From positions 95,241 through 159,240 of the forward strand of contig CAVWFK010000007.1 in NCBI GenBank assembly GCA_963754235.1: a stretch of DNA of 64,000 bases. The letters run 5' to 3'. This stretch comes from DATAYA01 sp963754235 (GTDB lineage Bacteria > Pseudomonadota > Alphaproteobacteria > Acetobacterales > Acetobacteraceae). The notes under the pieces are model-generated. The model was not told the origin of the DNA and made no database searches. It saw only the letters and a program-made list of their open reading frames with translations. The position numbers and the translations under genes are program-made. Position 1 is the first letter of the stretch, and every line of letters begins with the position of its first letter. Shown here in pieces: positions 9,055-16,112 of this stretch.

Positions 9055-10602
9055 TCACACCGCGGCTACAGAGGCGCGTGCGGCTTTCCAGTTCCATGGC
9101 AGCAACTCGCGCAGCGCGTTCGCCTTCGTGCGACCCGAGACGATGCGGTCGAGCACGTCGGCCAGGTAGGTCTGCGGATCGATGTCGTGCAGTTTGGCGG
9201 TGTTGACCAGCGACGCCAGAACAGCCCATCGCTCACCGCCGCTGCGCGAACCGGCGAACAACGCATTCTTTCTTCCCAAGGGAATCGGGCGGATGCTCCG
9301 TTCGACAGTGTTGGAATCGACCTCGACGCGGCCGTCGGCGAGGAACACCGTGAGCCCCTCCCAATGGCCCAGCGTGTAGCGGATCGCGCCCGCCAGCGAG
9401 GACTTGGCCGAGATCTCGCCGAGGCGCTCCATCAGCCACGACCACAGCGCCACCATCAGCGGCTTCGTCTCGGCCTGGCGGACGGCGACCCGCTCCTCGG
9501 CCGTGCAGCCGCAAATCCGCGCCTCGATGGCGTAGACCTCGCCGATCCGGCGCAGCGCTTCCGCGGCAATCTCATCCGCGGTCTGCTTGTGCACATCAAA
9601 GAACTCCCGTCGCGCATGCGCCAGACAGTAGGCGAGCGTGATCGCGCCGCCGGGGCGGTCTGGCTTGGCCAGTTCGCCATATCCAGCATAGCCGTCGACC
9701 TGTAGCACGCCATGGAACCCATCGAGATGTTCCTTTACATGGCGCCCGCGGCGGTCCTCGGCGTAGAGGTAGACCACCGCCGGTGGCGCGGGCCCCTGCC
9801 ATGGTCGGTCGTCCACGGCATAGCACCACAGTCGCCCGATCCGCGTTCGCTTGCGGGTCCGGTCCAGCACCGGCAGCGGCGTGTCATCACAGAACACCTT
9901 CGGTGCCGACATCACGGTCTGCAAGAGCAGCGTATGCAGCGGCTGCAGCCACCACACCGTCCTCGCAATCCAGTGCACCAGCGTGGAACGATCGAGGTTG
10001 ATGCCGTAGCCGGCCAGCATCTGCGCCTGGCGATGCAACGGCAAGTGCCACGCAAACTTCGAAGCGGCGATGTGCGCGAGTAGCGCGGCCGTCGGCAGTC
10101 CGCCTTCGACCGGACGGGATGGTGCGGGCGCCTGTACCACGGCACTCTCGCAAGCGCGGCAACCATAGCGCGGTCGGCGAATCCGCTTGACCCGGATCAC
10201 CGCTGGGATGACGTCGAGCATCTCGCTGATGTCTTCGCCGATCGGGTGCAGCTGGCCCTGGCAGCAAGGGCAGGCGTGCGCCTCCGGCTCAATCACGATC
10301 TCCTCGCGCGGGAGGTGCTTCGGCAGGCTGCCGATGTTGCGCACGGGCTTGGGGCGCACCGGCCGGTCCGCCGGGCGCGGCTTCTGTGCCGGCTGCGGCT
10401 CGATGGGGATGGCGGCGAGATCACCGAGGCCCAGCGGCAGCTGCGCTGCGGTGACAGCGAGCCGCTCCGAACGTGCGCCAAACAGCGTCCGCTTCAGCGT
10501 CTCCACGATCGCCCGCAGCTTGTCGTTCTCGTCCTGCAGCGAAACCACCATCTCGATCAGCTGATCAGGATCGCGTGGCAGCGCTGCGAGATCGGAACCC
10601 AT
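9055..10602 (-). CDS. tnpC: IS66 transposase TnpC
   Basis: Full-length DDE transposase of about 515 residues. A coiled-coil/leucine-rich N-terminus (IEMVVSLQDENDKLRAIVE) leads to the helix-turn-helix region, then a zinc-finger-like CPCCQGQLHPIGEDI segment. The catalytic domain contains KVFCDDTPLPVLD, LQVDGYAGYGEL and the C-terminal EVDSNTVERSIRPIPLGRKN. It ends in the IS66 C-terminal HDIDPQTYLADVLDRI motif. The start at 10602 (MGSDLAALPRDPDQL) is chosen over an upstream ATG at 10743 because the intervening residues are not family-like. Confidence 0.92.
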   Translation of the reverse strand: MGSDLAALPRDPDQLIEMVVSLQDENDKLRAIVETLKRTLFGARSERLAVTAAQLPLGLGDLAAIPIEPQPAQKPRPADRPVRPKPVRNIGSLPKHLPREEIVIEPEAHACPCCQGQLHPIGEDISEMLDVIPAVIRVKRIRRPRYGCRACESAVVQAPAPSRPVEGGLPTAALLAHIAASKFAWHLPLHRQAQMLAGYGINLDRSTLVHWIARTVWWLQPLHTLLLQTVMSAPKVFCDDTPLPVLDRTRKRTRIGRLWCYAVDDRPWQGPAPPAVVYLYAEDRRGRHVKEHLDGFHGVLQVDGYAGYGELAKPDRPGGAITLAYCLAHARREFFDVHKQTADEIAAEALRRIGEVYAIEARICGCTAEERVAVRQAETKPLMVALWSWLMERLGEISAKSSLAGAIRYTLGHWEGLTVFLADGRVEVDSNTVERSIRPIPLGRKNALFAGSRSGGERWAVLASLVNTAKLHDIDPQTYLADVLDRIVSGRTKANALRELLPWNWKAARASVAAV

Positions 10603-10645
10603 GCCGGTATGGCACCCTGCATGATTCGTGATTCGCCAGCATTCA

Positions 10646-11017
10646 TCAGCAACCTTGTCGCATTTCATACGCCTCAACGGAGCCCCGTGCCGTGACCTGC
10701 GTCCAGTCCAGGCCAGCAAACAGCAGACGCAACTGCGCCGCACTCAGCGTCACCGCGCCGTCCCGTACCGGCGGCCAGGTGAAGCGTCCGGCCTCCAGTC
10801 GCTTGCTCACCAGGCACAACCCCGAGCCGTCCCAGATCAGGATCTTCAGCCGGTCCATTCGCTTGGCCCGGAACACGAAAACGTCGCCGGCGAACGGATC
10901 GGAGGCGAGCGCCTGCATCACCAGCGCCGCCAAGGAATCCATGCCCTTGCGGAAATCGACCGGCCTGGATGCAACCACGACCCGCAGCCCGGGCCGCGTC
11001 GGAATGCCGAGAATCAT
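10646..11017 (-). CDS. tnpB: IS66 accessory protein TnpB
   Basis: The 123-residue accessory protein of IS66 elements, required for transposition although not catalytic. It has the family hallmarks VVVASRPVDFRKGMDSLAAL, DVFVFRAKRMDRLKILIWDG and GLCLVSKRLEAGRFTWP. Its start overlaps the tnpA stop by four bases (ATGA), a normal arrangement for the family. Confidence 0.92.
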   Translation of the reverse strand: MILGIPTRPGLRVVVASRPVDFRKGMDSLAALVMQALASDPFAGDVFVFRAKRMDRLKILIWDGSGLCLVSKRLEAGRFTWPPVRDGAVTLSAAQLRLLFAGLDWTQVTARGSVEAYEMRQGC

Positions 11018-11493
11018 TGCGCCCGCCCGATATGCGCGAGCACCTGCCGCAGTGCGTCAATATCGACCGCGCCCTGAATCCGCACCCGCGCCCGGCCAAG
11101 CTCGATCTCGATCATGCCTGTTGTCGTCGACCGTGGCATGGGCTCCGGCGCTGTCTCCAAGTCCGCCGCGACCGGCGCATTGCCAGAAAGTCCGGCAGGC
11201 CTTTGCGCCGCTCCCTCCTCGCTCAGCCGGAGCGGCACGAATCTTAGCCCAGGGTCATCCGTGGCGCGCATCGCTTCCCGACGCCACGCGCTCAGCAGTC
11301 CCCGACTGACGTTGTGTCGCCGTGCGACGGCCGAGACGCTCACGCCGGGCACCAGGCTCTCGGTCAGGATCTGCGCCTTCTCCTCGGGCGTCCATCGCCG
11401 CCGACGCGCCCGCCCGGTGATCAGCTCGATCCGCCGATACTCGTCCCCTTGATGCCTGTCCTGATGCCTGTGCTGATCACTGGCATTATCCAT
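11014..11493 (-). CDS. tnpA: IS66 accessory protein TnpA
   Basis: A 159-residue protein with an N-terminal helix-turn-helix: RRRRWTPEEKAQILTESLVP followed by AVARRHNVSRGLLSAWRREA. The C-terminus has the pattern MIEIELGRARVRIQGAVDID seen in IS66 TnpA. It is the first gene of the element and is translationally coupled to tnpB. Confidence 0.9.
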   Translation of the reverse strand: MDNASDQHRHQDRHQGDEYRRIELITGRARRRRWTPEEKAQILTESLVPGVSVSAVARRHNVSRGLLSAWRREAMRATDDPGLRFVPLRLSEEGAAQRPAGLSGNAPVAADLETAPEPMPRSTTTGMIEIELGRARVRIQGAVDIDALRQVLAHIGRAQ

Positions 11494-11665
11494 CGCGCAC
11501 CTGCCCGGACCTCAGGCGCGCATCCTCGCCCTCTCCACCGCCACCCGCGAGCTGGGGTCGTCGCAGCGGTTACCATTGAAGCTCCTCCCTGCGATTGGGT
11601 TGGTGCTCGGCGTTCTGGAAGGCAAGCTCGGCTTCCAAGGGCTCAGACCAGCCGGAGGAGGAGGA

Positions 11666-11677
11666 GTATTATAATAC
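11666..11677 (+). promoter_or_regulatory. Palindromic operator over a -10 box
   Basis: The 12-bp perfect palindrome GTATTATAATAC contains an exact TATAAT at 11670-11675, about 40 bp before the XRE gene start. A repressor bound here would block the promoter, and autoregulation by the downstream XRE protein is the obvious candidate. That link is inferred. Confidence 0.5.
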
Positions 11678-11714
11678 GTCGCATTGAGATACGCGATACC
11701 GGCGCATTCTTGCC

Positions 11715-11933
11715 ATGGATATCCGAAAGGTGTTCGCGGCAAACTTGCGTCACTATCGCCGGAAAGCTGGCCTGAGCCAGGCCGCGCTTGCCGACAGAAT
11801 TGGTGTCGACCGCGCTCATATCAGCAGCATGGAGCGAGGTCTGCAGAATGTCACGATCATCACCCTGTGGCTGGTCGCCGACGCTCTGACCGTGCGCCCC
11901 ATGCTTCTGCTCGACGACAGCGTCGAGCTCTAG
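11715..11933 (+). CDS. XRE-family helix-turn-helix regulator
   Basis: A 72-residue protein that is essentially one HTH_3/Cro-CI domain: NLRHYRRKAGLSQAALADRI then GVDRAHISSMERGLQNVTI. There is no sensor domain, so it resembles small phage-type repressors or solitary regulators of conjugative elements. It is transcribed away from the IS66 element and the gene is intact. The perfect palindrome at its promoter is a plausible autoregulatory site. Confidence 0.85.
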   Translation: MDIRKVFAANLRHYRRKAGLSQAALADRIGVDRAHISSMERGLQNVTIITLWLVADALTVRPMLLLDDSVEL

Positions 11934-12060
11934 CAATGGCGCCGGCCGCCACCCTCGCCGCGTTGAGGTAGAATGTGGCAGAACAGGCGGCGGCTCCAGG
12001 CCGCCGCCCCCGTAGGGTCGGCCGAAGAAGAGCCGTGCGCTCGGGCCAACACCTCGATCG

Positions 12061-12175
12061 ACAAGAAAAGCCCCGCGCCGGAACGGCGCGGGCGCGGCGA
12101 TCGTGCGGTCAGTCGCCGTTGCGGCGGGACCAGATGAGGTGTGGCTGTCTGGCTCCTCGCCCTCGACCAGAGTTC
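12061..12175 (-). repeat. Decayed copy of the DUF736 3' end and its terminator
   Basis: This stretch matches 13,286-13,404, the last codons of the intact DUF736 gene plus its downstream hairpin, at roughly 85 percent by eye. The peptide reads TLVEGEEPDSHT before a one-base loss breaks the frame. The hairpin at 12072-12092 (CCCGCGCCG, loop GAA, CGGCGCGGG) survives and may still terminate transcription of the hypothetical gene beginning at 12656 from the right. Confidence 0.75.
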
Positions 12176-12188
12176 GCGTAGTTGCGAA

Positions 12189-12656
12189 TCAGGCGGCGGG
12201 GATTTCTCGGTCCGGCCAGCGTTGCCACGTGCGCCGGGCGTGCGGGTTCTCGATCCGCAGCCGCGCCGCGACCCGCTGGTAGGCTGTCATCGAGAGAATG
12301 AGTTCCAGGCTGTAGAAGGTATCTTCGTTCACCATGCTGAGGTCTCCGACGGTCCACAGACGGTTGTCCTTCAACGTCAGCCAGCAGTGTTCGTCAGGGA
12401 TGCCGGTCTGGACAATGGCATTGTCGGGAAGGTCGATCACCAGTGCGGCGTGCACAGGGCCTTCATCGAGGCTTTCGGGGAACACATGGAGAAAGCACCG
12501 CAGGGTGTTTCGTTTCTGGTCGAGCCACCAATGGATGGGCGGCTTGCCCTTGATATGCACGTCGTGGGTGATGACGGTCAGTGCGGTTTGGATCGCCTCC
12601 GCGCCCTCGGCGGACAGGAGATCGCGGACGGTTTCGGACAGTTCGATCTTGCTCAC
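12189..12656 (-). CDS. Hypothetical protein, 155 residues
   Basis: I do not recognise a family. The GTG start at 12656 has a good ribosome-binding site (GGGAGA) a few bases upstream. It is preferred over in-frame ATGs upstream because those lie in arginine-rich non-coding-like sequence. The protein has an acidic start (SKIELSETVRDLLSAEGAEA), a central HWWLDQKRNTLRCFLHVFPE stretch and a C-terminal SMTAYQRVAARLRIENPHAR segment. Composition is that of a soluble cytosolic protein. It lies between the decayed and the intact DUF736 copies, so it is part of the accessory backbone. Confidence 0.65.
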   Translation of the reverse strand: MSKIELSETVRDLLSAEGAEAIQTALTVITHDVHIKGKPPIHWWLDQKRNTLRCFLHVFPESLDEGPVHAALVIDLPDNAIVQTGIPDEHCWLTLKDNRLWTVGDLSMVNEDTFYSLELILSMTAYQRVAARLRIENPHARRTWQRWPDREIPAA

Positions 12657-12826
12657 TTTCTTCTCCCTATTCGATGCGAAGCAGCGTGTGCCGCTGCTTC
12701 CCGGGGCCGCGTGAGCGGTGGAGAAGGAGGGGGCGAATGCGAACGGGCGGGCGTGGGGTGCGCGTGCGTAAAGCGCTTGGGCCATGTGCGACGGGCGGCC
12801 CTCGCCTGCCGTAGTTCGCGTTCGGA

Positions 12827-12962
12827 GGGGAACCGTTGAGGCAAGGCCTCGTGGTTCCCCTGCTTCGGCGCGTCTGCGCCGCATGGGTGCTTGCGTCAGC
12901 GACCCAAACCGGATGGCCGAAACCCTCGTCTACGAGGGGTTCGGTCGCGCCGCATGGCGCGA
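12827..12962. other. Array of four stem-loops in a gene-free stretch
   Basis: The 12,657-13,290 interval has no convincing gene. Within it four inverted repeats follow one another. At 12827-12860 GGGGAACC pairs with GGTTCCCC around an inner GAGGC/GCCTC. At 12866-12881 CGGCGC pairs with GCGCCG. At 12917-12944 CCGAA plus CCCTCGT pairs with ACGAGGG plus TTCGG. At 12945-12962 TCGCGCC pairs with GGCGCGA. Such clustering is compatible with an origin of transfer, a single-strand origin or a structured RNA. I cannot decide between them. Confidence 0.55.
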
Positions 12963-13293
12963 TGAGGCCGCGGCCACCGGCTGCGGCGGCGACGCCAGGC
13001 TTGTTGAGTTGGTTGGGACCCTACGGGTCTTCTCGGGCGGCGCCGGTGGATTGCACAGTGCAGTTCTCGAACGAATGCAGCGCCGGCCGCTGCGGCGTAT
13101 GCGTTGGCGATAGCTTCGAGTTCCTCCGCGGACAGATGGACCGGTTCGTCGCGGCCTTCTCAAAGCCAGCGGTGCCGGAGCGGTCCTCATTGCGGACATC
13201 GTTCTGGGACGCCGTGGTGAGGTCGCGGGCCTGTCAGCAAGCCCTAACATGCCCACCCGCGTCGCGACCGACTTGAATGTGGTGACAAGAGAA

Positions 13294-13318
13294 GCCCCGC
13301 GCCGGGACGGCGCGGGGC
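13294..13318 (-). terminator. Terminator hairpin downstream of DUF736
   Basis: A perfect 11-bp stem (GCCCCGCGCCG / CGGCGCGGGGC) with a three-base loop lies 16 bp after the DUF736 stop. On the minus strand it is followed by TTCTCTTGTC, a weak T-rich tail. The same hairpin is duplicated at 12072-12092. Confidence 0.7.
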
Positions 13319-13333
13319 AGCGATGGTGTGTGG

Positions 13334-13642
13334 TCAGTCGCCGTTGCGGCGGGACCAGATGAGAGTATGGCTGTCGGGCTCCTCGCCCTCGACCAGGGTG
13401 GCGTAGATCGGAGCCGGGAAGCTCGGGTCGTCGAGCTTGACCGAGAGGTAGTGCCGGCCCTCACCGGAGGTCTTCTTCCACGCGGCGCCGAACTCCACGG
13501 AGCCGGCGAAAACGCGGTAGTCGGGGGCCTTGTCGCTGGCCTTCTCGGCCGGCTTGATCGTCGTCTTGGCGTTGATGCTGAGGGTCTTGACCGCGCCGGT
13601 GAAGCTGTCGCCCGACTTGGTGAAGGTGCCGATGGTCGCCAT
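13334..13642 (-). CDS. DUF736 family protein
   Basis: A 102-residue single-domain protein, common in alphaproteobacterial conjugative elements and plasmids. Visible signature: MATIGTFTKSGDSFTGAVKT, KAPDYRVFAGSVEFGAAWKK, and the C-terminal LVEGEEPDSHTLIWSRRNGD. The ATG at 13642 has an AGGAG-type site six bases upstream. The frame stays open to 14,269 upstream, but that extension is arginine-rich and not part of the family. Function is unknown; an OB-like single-strand DNA-binding role has been suggested for such proteins, which I cannot verify here. Confidence 0.9.
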   Translation of the reverse strand: MATIGTFTKSGDSFTGAVKTLSINAKTTIKPAEKASDKAPDYRVFAGSVEFGAAWKKTSGEGRHYLSVKLDDPSFPAPIYATLVEGEEPDSHTLIWSRRNGD

Positions 13643-14389
13643 GGTGATCTCCTGTCTGTTTATCGGGTCGCGCCTATCGCGGCCTCGATGGCGATCGACC
13701 GGCCGGAGGCGATCGACGACGCACTCGCTGCCCAGGGCTCCCGCGGCGCTTGCGCCGTGGGATGGGCGAGAGCCGCAGCGCAGCGGAGGATGGCGGGCGC
13801 CGGCTATTTTGCCTCGCGATGCAAAGCGCTTGCGCGGCGGAAAATAGTTGGCGGCCGCCATTGCGGCAGAGGCGGTCGAGGCGCAGCCGACCTTCGGCCA
13901 GATCAGGCCAGCCGAGGCGGCGTGGGCCGCACCCGTCCCGGACAGACCCGGGAGAACCGTGGCGACGCGCGGACCGCTCAAACAAGAGGCCGGCAGCTCC
14001 GGTCGTAGAATGACTTGCAGCAGCGCGCAGACGGCAGCATCGGCCGGGAGGGACAACAAGCCCCGTTCGGTCTCCGCGTCCAGCGCGAACTCTGAAACGC
14101 GCCGGCGCAACGTCCTTCGGGGAGGAAGACCGCGCGCTGACGCTGCCGACGTCGGCGGCGTGCTCTTGGTCCGCCGCAGCTCTGCCGCCGGATTCACGCG
14201 GGTCCAGACCGCCATCGCGAGTTCAGGATGCGGCCGAAGATCGGGAGCGGTAATCAGACGACCGAACACTCAGCTTTCGACATCACTTTCCCCCCGAGCG
14301 CCTTTCAGTTCAGGGACCAGGGCAAGCTTTGCGCAACAGGGGCGACCGACTATGAGAGCCGGGCCACACAATCTCCGGAGCGGGCTTCA
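13643..14389. other. No recognisable gene
   Basis: About 750 bp between the DUF736 start and the M20 peptidase remnant. Open frames run on both strands but none shows a recognisable motif, a sensible ribosome-binding site or a non-biased composition. The promoter for DUF736 should be in the first 150 bp. Confidence 0.45.
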
Positions 14390-14905
14390 ATGGCGGACAC
14401 GCTGGAACAGCAGGTTAGCGACTTCGCGCCGCGGGCTCGCGCAATCAGCCTGCTTCTGACCGCCTGGAGGAGCGTAACGGGCACCAGCGAGGAGGCGGTG
14501 TTTCCGCAAAAGCTGATCGCGCTGCTAAGCGAACTGCCGTATTTTCGCACCCATCCGGAGGATCTTCGCATTGTTCCGATCCCGGGCGACGCGCTCGGTC
14601 GCGCCAGCGTTCTTGCCCTGGCGCGCGGCCAGGGAGCGGAGACCATCGTGCTAGCCGGGCACTTCGACACACGGTGTCGGTCGCCGACTACGACGACCTG
14701 GCGGAGTCGGCATGCGATCCGCCGGCCGGGCGGCACATCCGTATCGAGGTTCTCAAGCCGCAGCAGGTCGCGGCCGGAGACGTCGGCGAGCGCGCCCATG
14801 CGGTCTACCCCAATGCCGGCGATGTGCTGGAGGCGGGCCGGCCGGGATCGCGGCAGGCACTTGGTCCTGAACCGGACAATAGATCATCTATGACCCGCTG
14901 ACCCG
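14390..14905 (+). pseudogene. Truncated M20 peptidase (RocB-like) remnant
   Basis: The first about 95 residues are clear: SLLLTAWRSVTGTSEEAVFP, then LSELPYFRTHPEDLRIVPIP and VLAGHFDT, the start of an M20 zinc peptidase of the RocB arginine-utilisation type. The frame slips after HFDT, and the other frame supplies TVSVADYDDLAESACDP, the expected next residues. Homology then stops and the catalytic core is missing. This is a chromosomal-type metabolic gene fragment stranded in the mobile element, opposite in strand to its neighbours. Confidence 0.75.
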
Positions 14906-14940
14906 AGAGCCAGCGGCCGAAAATGTCTGCGTCTTCCGCC

Positions 14941-15290
14941 TCAGCGAACCTGTTCCACGTGAAGGCTCCCTGCCATCATCGACCCGGCGCGCGGGCGCCA
15001 GGCGGAGCCGGCGTGGGTTTCGAACAGCTCGGCGGCCTTGTCGCGCATGAGTTCGAGGGCGTTGCGGCGCTCAATTAGCGTCAGGCCCTCGGCCAGCAGT
15101 CGCTCCAGCTCGACTGATCTGATTTCCGAGCCGTCCTGCTCGTGCTGGCTGCGCCGCTGCGCCTGTTCGTTGGTGTCAAGCTCGCGTTCGACCCGGTCGG
15201 CGGCGCGGTGGAACAGGTTGACCGTGGACCAGAGCAGGTCTTCGAGGTCGGGTTCGAGGCGTGTGTCGGTGAAGGTGGAGACCAGGGATG
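14941..15290 (-). pseudogene. DUF2493 protein, N-terminal fragment only
   Basis: The peptide TRLEPDLEDLLWSTVNLFHR, ERELDTNEQAQRRSQHEQDG and SVELERLLAEGLTLIERRNA matches the N-terminal region of the DUF2493 (SLOG-like) proteins of conjugative elements. It ends at SAWRPRAGSM followed by a short unrelated tail, so the conserved GGxD and GSPKGAE motifs of the SLOG domain are absent. On the upstream side the gene lacks its start and is joined directly to the toprim gene. Both ends are therefore lost. Confidence 0.75.
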
Positions 15291-16046
15291 GTTCGCAGCG
15301 ACAGCATCGTCTCGATGCCCTCGCCCGCGGCCATGACCCCCGCCTTCGCGGGGGCAGGCAGCGGCGTCCCGAACCGTACTGCGTTGCCGAGGAGATGTCC
15401 CAGCGCTCGTCGCGGTGTCGCGACCGGCGCTTTGGTTCGCCCTGATGGATCGAGCCAAGTGCGGTGCGCCCCGGTCGTCGTGCCATCGAGGCCGGTGATG
15501 GCGGCAATCAGCGCCGGCCAGGCATCGCTCGGTTCGCCCGGGTCATTGCCGCCGGCGCGGTAGTAGCAGCGCGGGTGAAAGCGCAGTGGCGAGAGGTCCC
15601 GCAGGTCCGTGATGCCGCGTTCCCGCAGGTACGTCTCGGCGATCGTGCCCAAAATTGGCTTGCACATGGCGAAGAGGCGGCGAGCCGCTTCCGCCGATCC
15701 GCTGGGGACTGGCGACGGACGCTGTGCAATCTCGGGCCTCAACAGGCCGAGGGACCTGCGCGCCTCGTTGAGTACCCGCAGGCAGCGTGTCGAGCCTGCG
15801 GTTGCTGGCGATCAGATCGAGGAGATCGCCGTGCTCGCCGGTGGCGGCGTCGGTCCACTTGCCTGCGGCGCCTCGGCCGGACTCGGGGCCGTGCAAGCGA
15901 ACGTAGAGGCTGCGCCCCGGCGTGTTCTCGACATCACCGACGAGCCAGTATCGGCCCTGCCAGCGCCCGTTCGAGAGATAATGGCGGCAGACGGCCTCCG
16001 CTTGCTGCGCGAGACGGCGTGCCAGTTCCGACGCCGTGTCCTGCAT
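15290..16046 (-). pseudogene. Toprim/DUF7146 protein, frameshifted and 3'-truncated
   Basis: Primase-helicase-like toprim protein of conjugative elements. The N-terminal part (LARRLAQQAEAVCRHYLSNG, then WLVGDVENTPGRSLYVRLHG and GEHGDLLDLIASNRRLDTL) loses frame in a GGG run near 15778. The other frame continues with SAEAARRLFAMCKPILGTIA, TYLRERGITDLRDL and FHPRCYYRAGG, up to the toprim GEGIETMLSLRTIP. There it breaks off at about 15290 and merges out of frame with the DUF2493 fragment. The aspartate motif of the toprim fold is gone, so the protein is unlikely to work even if the slip is an artefact. Confidence 0.8.
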
Positions 16047-16112
16047 CGCGGCCTCCGACAGAAAAGGCCCGCCGTCGCCGGCGGGCCCAAGTGCGACGGA
16101 TTTGTTGGTTGG

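Larger units (their letters stand above)
9031..11573 (-). mobile_element. IS66-family insertion sequence, three genes
   Basis: About 2.5 kb carrying the canonical IS66 order tnpA-tnpB-tnpC on the minus strand. The right end is GTAACCGCTGCGACGACC (read inward), with the GTAA tip typical of IS66. The left end is less certain: GGGACCGTCGCGGCGAC at 9031 matches it only imperfectly. I found no 8-bp target duplication, so the borders are approximate. The element separates the UPF0149 gene from the XRE gene. All three frames are open, so it may be active. Confidence 0.75.

Noticed and set aside
9031..11581. An 8-bp target duplication around the three-gene IS66
   Set aside because: Bases flanking the best candidate ends (CGCTGAGC and CATTGAAG) do not match, so the borders stay approximate.
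13334..14269. DUF736 as the C-terminal part of a 311-residue protein
   Set aside because: The upstream extension is Arg/Ala-rich without motifs, and a good ribosome-binding site precedes the internal ATG at 13642, the normal family start.
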